Translations under genes and position numbers: made by a program
Part shown: positions 6,336-7,942 of the stretch, one piece after another
Numbering within the stretch: the first letter of the stretch is position 1
Layout of the letters: each line of letters begins with the position of its first letter
Notes under the pieces: model-generated
Seen by the model: the letters and a program-made list of their open reading frames with translations, nothing else
What the model was told of the DNA's origin: nothing
The model's database searches: none
Assembly: GCA_003512825.1 (NCBI GenBank)
Contig: DOOI01000170.1
Coordinates: 1-7,942 of the forward strand
Reading direction: 5' to 3'
DNA from: Paracoccaceae bacterium
GTDB taxonomy: Bacteria; Pseudomonadota; Alphaproteobacteria; Rhodobacterales; Rhodobacteraceae
Length of the DNA stretch: 7,942 nucleotides

Positions 6336-6356
6336 ACACGAACCATACACGAACCA
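6336..6356. repeat. Two-copy 11-base tandem repeat
   Basis: The ten-base unit ACACGAACCA occurs twice, at 6336-6345 and 6347-6356, with a period of 11 bases, in the 3' untranslated stretch between the corrinoid stop and the bidirectional terminator. A ten-base perfect palindrome CGTCATGACG at 6318-6327 lies just to its left. No function is recognised. Confidence 0.6.
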
Positions 6357-6394
6357 GACGATTCGATTTGGCCCGTGGGGCAGGGGTCAAATGG

Positions 6395-7096
6395 TTAAGC
6401 GCGTGCGCCTTGATTATGCTTGCGGCCGACGAAGGTCTTGGCGGTTTCCACTGCCACAGCAGCGTCACGGCAATAGGCATCCGCGCCGATTGCTTTGCCA
6501 AACTCTTCATTCAACGGCGCGCCGCCCACCAAAACGATGTAGTTTTCGCGCATGCCTTTTTCGATCAGCGTGTCGATCACAACCTTCATATACGGCATGG
6601 TCGTGGTCAGCAGCGCAGACATCCCAAGGATATCTGGCCCTTCGGTCTCCAACGCGTCGAGGTATTTTTCCACCGAGTTGTTGATGCCCAGATCTACCAC
6701 TTCAAAGCCCGCGCCTTCCATCATCATGCCGACAAGGTTCTTGCCGATGTCATGGATGTCGCCCTTGACGGTGCCGATCACCATTTTGCCCACACGTGGC
6801 GCGCCTGTTTCCGCCAGCAGCGGCTTGAGGATGGCCATGCCGCCCTTCATCGCATTGCCTGCCAACAGAACTTCCGGCACAAACAAGATGCCGTCGCGGA
6901 AGTCTTTGCCAACGATGGTCATGCCACCAACGAGCGCTTCGGTCAGAACGCGATAGGGGGCCCAGCCGCGCTCGATCAAAATATTGACCGACTCTTCAAT
7001 CTCTTCTCTCAGACCATCATAAAGGTCATCGAACATTTGTTGGACAAGCTCGTCGTCGTCGAGTTCGGAGAGGATGATGTCTGCATCGTCGGACAT
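6395..7096 (-). CDS. Cobalamin-binding corrinoid protein (free-standing methionine synthase B12 module)
   Basis: A 233-residue cytosolic protein with the two-domain layout of MetH modules and MtaC/MtbC-type corrinoid proteins. A helical cap domain occupies about residues 15-95, with FVPEVLLAGNAMKGGM at 72-87, typical of the cap that shields the methyl-cobalamin face. The Rossmann-like B12 domain spans about 100-225. The motif GDIHDIGKNLV at 112-122 gives Asp113, His115 and Gly118, with His115 the lower axial cobalt ligand. SALLTT at 160-165 and LVGGAPLN at 189-196 are the other nucleotide-tail contacts. The protein has an acidic N-terminus and no signal peptide. The ATG has AAGGA nine bases upstream. 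Automatic annotation usually calls such proteins methanogenic methylamine corrinoid proteins; the bmt neighbour argues for a role carrying methyl groups to homocysteine. It is read in the same direction as bmt, 179 bases downstream of it, and ends before a strong terminator. Confidence 0.94.
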   Translation of the reverse strand: MSDDADIILSELDDDELVQQMFDDLYDGLREEIEESVNILIERGWAPYRVLTEALVGGMTIVGKDFRDGILFVPEVLLAGNAMKGGMAILKPLLAETGAPRVGKMVIGTVKGDIHDIGKNLVGMMMEGAGFEVVDLGINNSVEKYLDALETEGPDILGMSALLTTTMPYMKVVIDTLIEKGMRENYIVLVGGAPLNEEFGKAIGADAYCRDAAVAVETAKTFVGRKHNQGARA

Positions 7097-7209
7097 GGCC
7101 GTAGTTCCTTCGCTCTGAGCCGTGTGTTGGCCCGGTGTTCTCTGTGATCCATTTCGATCATCGCCCCGTTTCGCACTGTCATGAATGCGACATGGGCGAC
7201 GGCTCTACC

Positions 7210-7219
7210 GACAACTGTC
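7210..7219. promoter_or_regulatory. Short inverted repeat upstream of the corrinoid gene
   Basis: GACA-AC-TGTC is a small 4-2-4 inverted repeat about 115 bases upstream of the corrinoid start. It overlaps a minus-strand TTGTCG (7214-7209) that could act as a -35, with a weak TCGCAT 18 bases further on. It is operator-like in form only; no regulator is identified. Confidence 0.2.
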
Positions 7220-7246
7220 AGAAATTCCGCGATTTGTGTTTTGTGG

Positions 7247-7274
7247 AAAAAGGCTGGAGGCGCCGCGCGCATCC
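7247..7274 (-). terminator. Candidate terminator/attenuator between bmt and corrinoid gene
   Basis: Immediately after the bmt stop, the minus strand forms a stem GGATGCGC/GCGCCTCC (7274-7267 and 7263-7256, seven pairs with one mismatch, three-base loop). Four bases then lead to five T at 7251-7247. It could end or reduce transcription of bmt before the corrinoid gene. The tight three-base loop and the mismatch lower my confidence. Confidence 0.45.
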
Positions 7275-7275
7275 T

Positions 7276-7942
7276 TTACCCGCGTCGTCCCCGCCGCTCC
7301 CGCTTTGGCGGTGCGTCATCGCCGGTTCCATCCGAGGCCGACGAGAACGGCCCCAAAGCAGCAGTGATTTCCTCCAGCGTCGGTCGGTTAGATTTTGGTC
7401 TGTTTTCAAGGGCTTGCCGCATCTTTTGCAGGTGCTCCGGCATCGTCCCGCAGCATCCCCCAATCAGTTTTGCGCCGCAATCACGCGCCAAAACCGCGTA
7501 GTCCGCCATCAAATCGGGGGTGCCATCATAGTGAATGTGGCCATCATGATACTTTGGAATTCCCGCATTTCCCTTTGCAATCAATGGCCTATCAGATCTC
7601 TGAGCGGCAAAACCCAAGACCGTCCGCAGCAAATCCGAGGCGCCTGTGCCGCAATTGGCCCCAAATGCCATCGGTGGATTTGGCAATTGCTCAACCATCA
7701 AAGCCATCTGCGCCGACGTCACCCCCATCATCGTCCGCCCCGCTGTGTCAAAACTCATCGTCCCGCACCAGTCCATCCCAGCCAGCGCAAAAGCCTCCGC
7801 CGCCGCCCGATATTCTTCAGGCGCACTGATCGTTTCCAGCCAAAGAACGTCGGCGCCACCCTCCTTAAGTCCTTCTGCTTGTTCATGAAAAATCTCGACG
7901 GCGAGTGCGTGGGTCATTGTTCCCATCGGCTCGAAAATATCG
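7276..7942 (-). CDS. bmt: Homocysteine S-methyltransferase (Bmt-like), 3' part
   Basis: The C-terminal 221 residues of a zinc-dependent homocysteine methyltransferase; the gene runs off the right edge, so its start and promoter are not visible. The reading frame stays open to the last base (visible residues begin DIFEPMG). The three zinc and thiolate-binding cysteines are present: one in FGANCGTG and two in IGGCCGTMPEH. VLWLETIS and the MSFDTAGRTMMGV segment also fit the barrel. The family moves a methyl group to homocysteine to give methionine, using betaine, S-methylmethionine or, in MetH, methylcobalamin as donor. The separate corrinoid gene directly downstream favours methylcobalamin here, making this the homocysteine module of a split methionine synthase; betaine use cannot be excluded. 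After the barrel comes a low-complexity tail rich in Asp, then Arg (ending KRERRGRRG), unlike the usual compact end. Confidence 0.92.
   Translation of the reverse strand, partial: DIFEPMGTMTHALAVEIFHEQAEGLKEGGADVLWLETISAPEEYRAAAEAFALAGMDWCGTMSFDTAGRTMMGVTSAQMALMVEQLPNPPMAFGANCGTGASDLLRTVLGFAAQRSDRPLIAKGNAGIPKYHDGHIHYDGTPDLMADYAVLARDCGAKLIGGCCGTMPEHLQKMRQALENRPKSNRPTLEEITAALGPFSSASDGTGDDAPPKRERRGRRG

Noticed and set aside
6368..7147. Plus-strand open frame of 259 codons opposite the corrinoid gene
   Set aside because: It is the antisense shadow of a corrinoid protein with intact B12 motifs; the translation is His/Phe/Arg-rich and without a domain.
7009..7272. Minus-strand open frame of 87 codons spanning the bmt-corrinoid spacer
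   Set aside because: It overlaps the corrinoid gene start in another frame, has no recognisable domain and no good ribosome binding site, and its second half is an out-of-frame reading of corrinoid codons.
7097..7275. Cobalamin or SAM riboswitch before the corrinoid gene
   Set aside because: I could not find the conserved core elements of a cobalamin riboswitch or the pseudoknot pattern of SAM-II or SAM/SAH motifs by eye; only a generic hairpin and an inverted repeat are visible.

Overview
The window looks like chromosomal core sequence from a high-GC alphaproteobacterium, most likely one of the Rhodobacteraceae (Roseobacter or Rhodobacter group). The basis is the protein content and base composition. 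It also carries a gene set (a homocysteine methyltransferase fragment, a free-standing corrinoid protein and a DUF1638 protein) that I associate with split methionine synthases of that family. No transposase, integrase, phage gene, CRISPR array or rRNA was seen. Gene density is high, and no gene-free stretch exceeds about 205 bases.

Left part (1-2626). A CX5R protein phosphatase-like gene lies on the minus strand downstream of a complete tRNA gene whose CAT anticodon fits the minor isoleucine tRNA (AUA decoder, lysidine-modified) rather than a methionine tRNA. Divergent from the tRNA are purM and purN, two steps of de novo purine synthesis, joined by a four-base GTGA overlap.

Middle part (2627-4960). 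rnd (RNase D) follows purN on the plus strand. It converges on a small predicted outer-membrane lipoprotein of unknown function, and the two genes share a TTAA as overlapping stop codons. Divergent from the lipoprotein is sufE, the sulfur-transfer partner of the SUF cysteine desulfurase.

Right part (4961-7942). This is the most interesting section. From the right edge, on the minus strand, come the C-terminal two thirds of a zinc-dependent homocysteine S-methyltransferase (bmt-like), a 233-residue cobalamin-binding protein with a helical cap and a DxHxxG motif, and, beyond a plus-strand PaaI-type thioesterase, a DUF1638 protein. Together these supply the homocysteine and cobalamin modules of a methionine synthase as separate polypeptides, plus a probable accessory factor. 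The methyltetrahydrofolate-binding and reactivation modules are absent from the window and would have to be encoded elsewhere. A strong bidirectional terminator (15-bp perfect stem) separates the thioesterase from the corrinoid gene. A second candidate hairpin with a T-tract lies between bmt and the corrinoid gene and may uncouple their expression.

Functionally the window mixes one-carbon and purine metabolism (purM, purN, methionine synthase parts), RNA processing (tRNA, RNase D) and Fe-S cluster assembly (sufE). The split methionine synthase is the only multi-gene system here that departs from textbook layout. I recall, without checking, that mutant-fitness work in this family has already implicated these genes in methionine synthesis, so it is probably under-annotated rather than wholly new.
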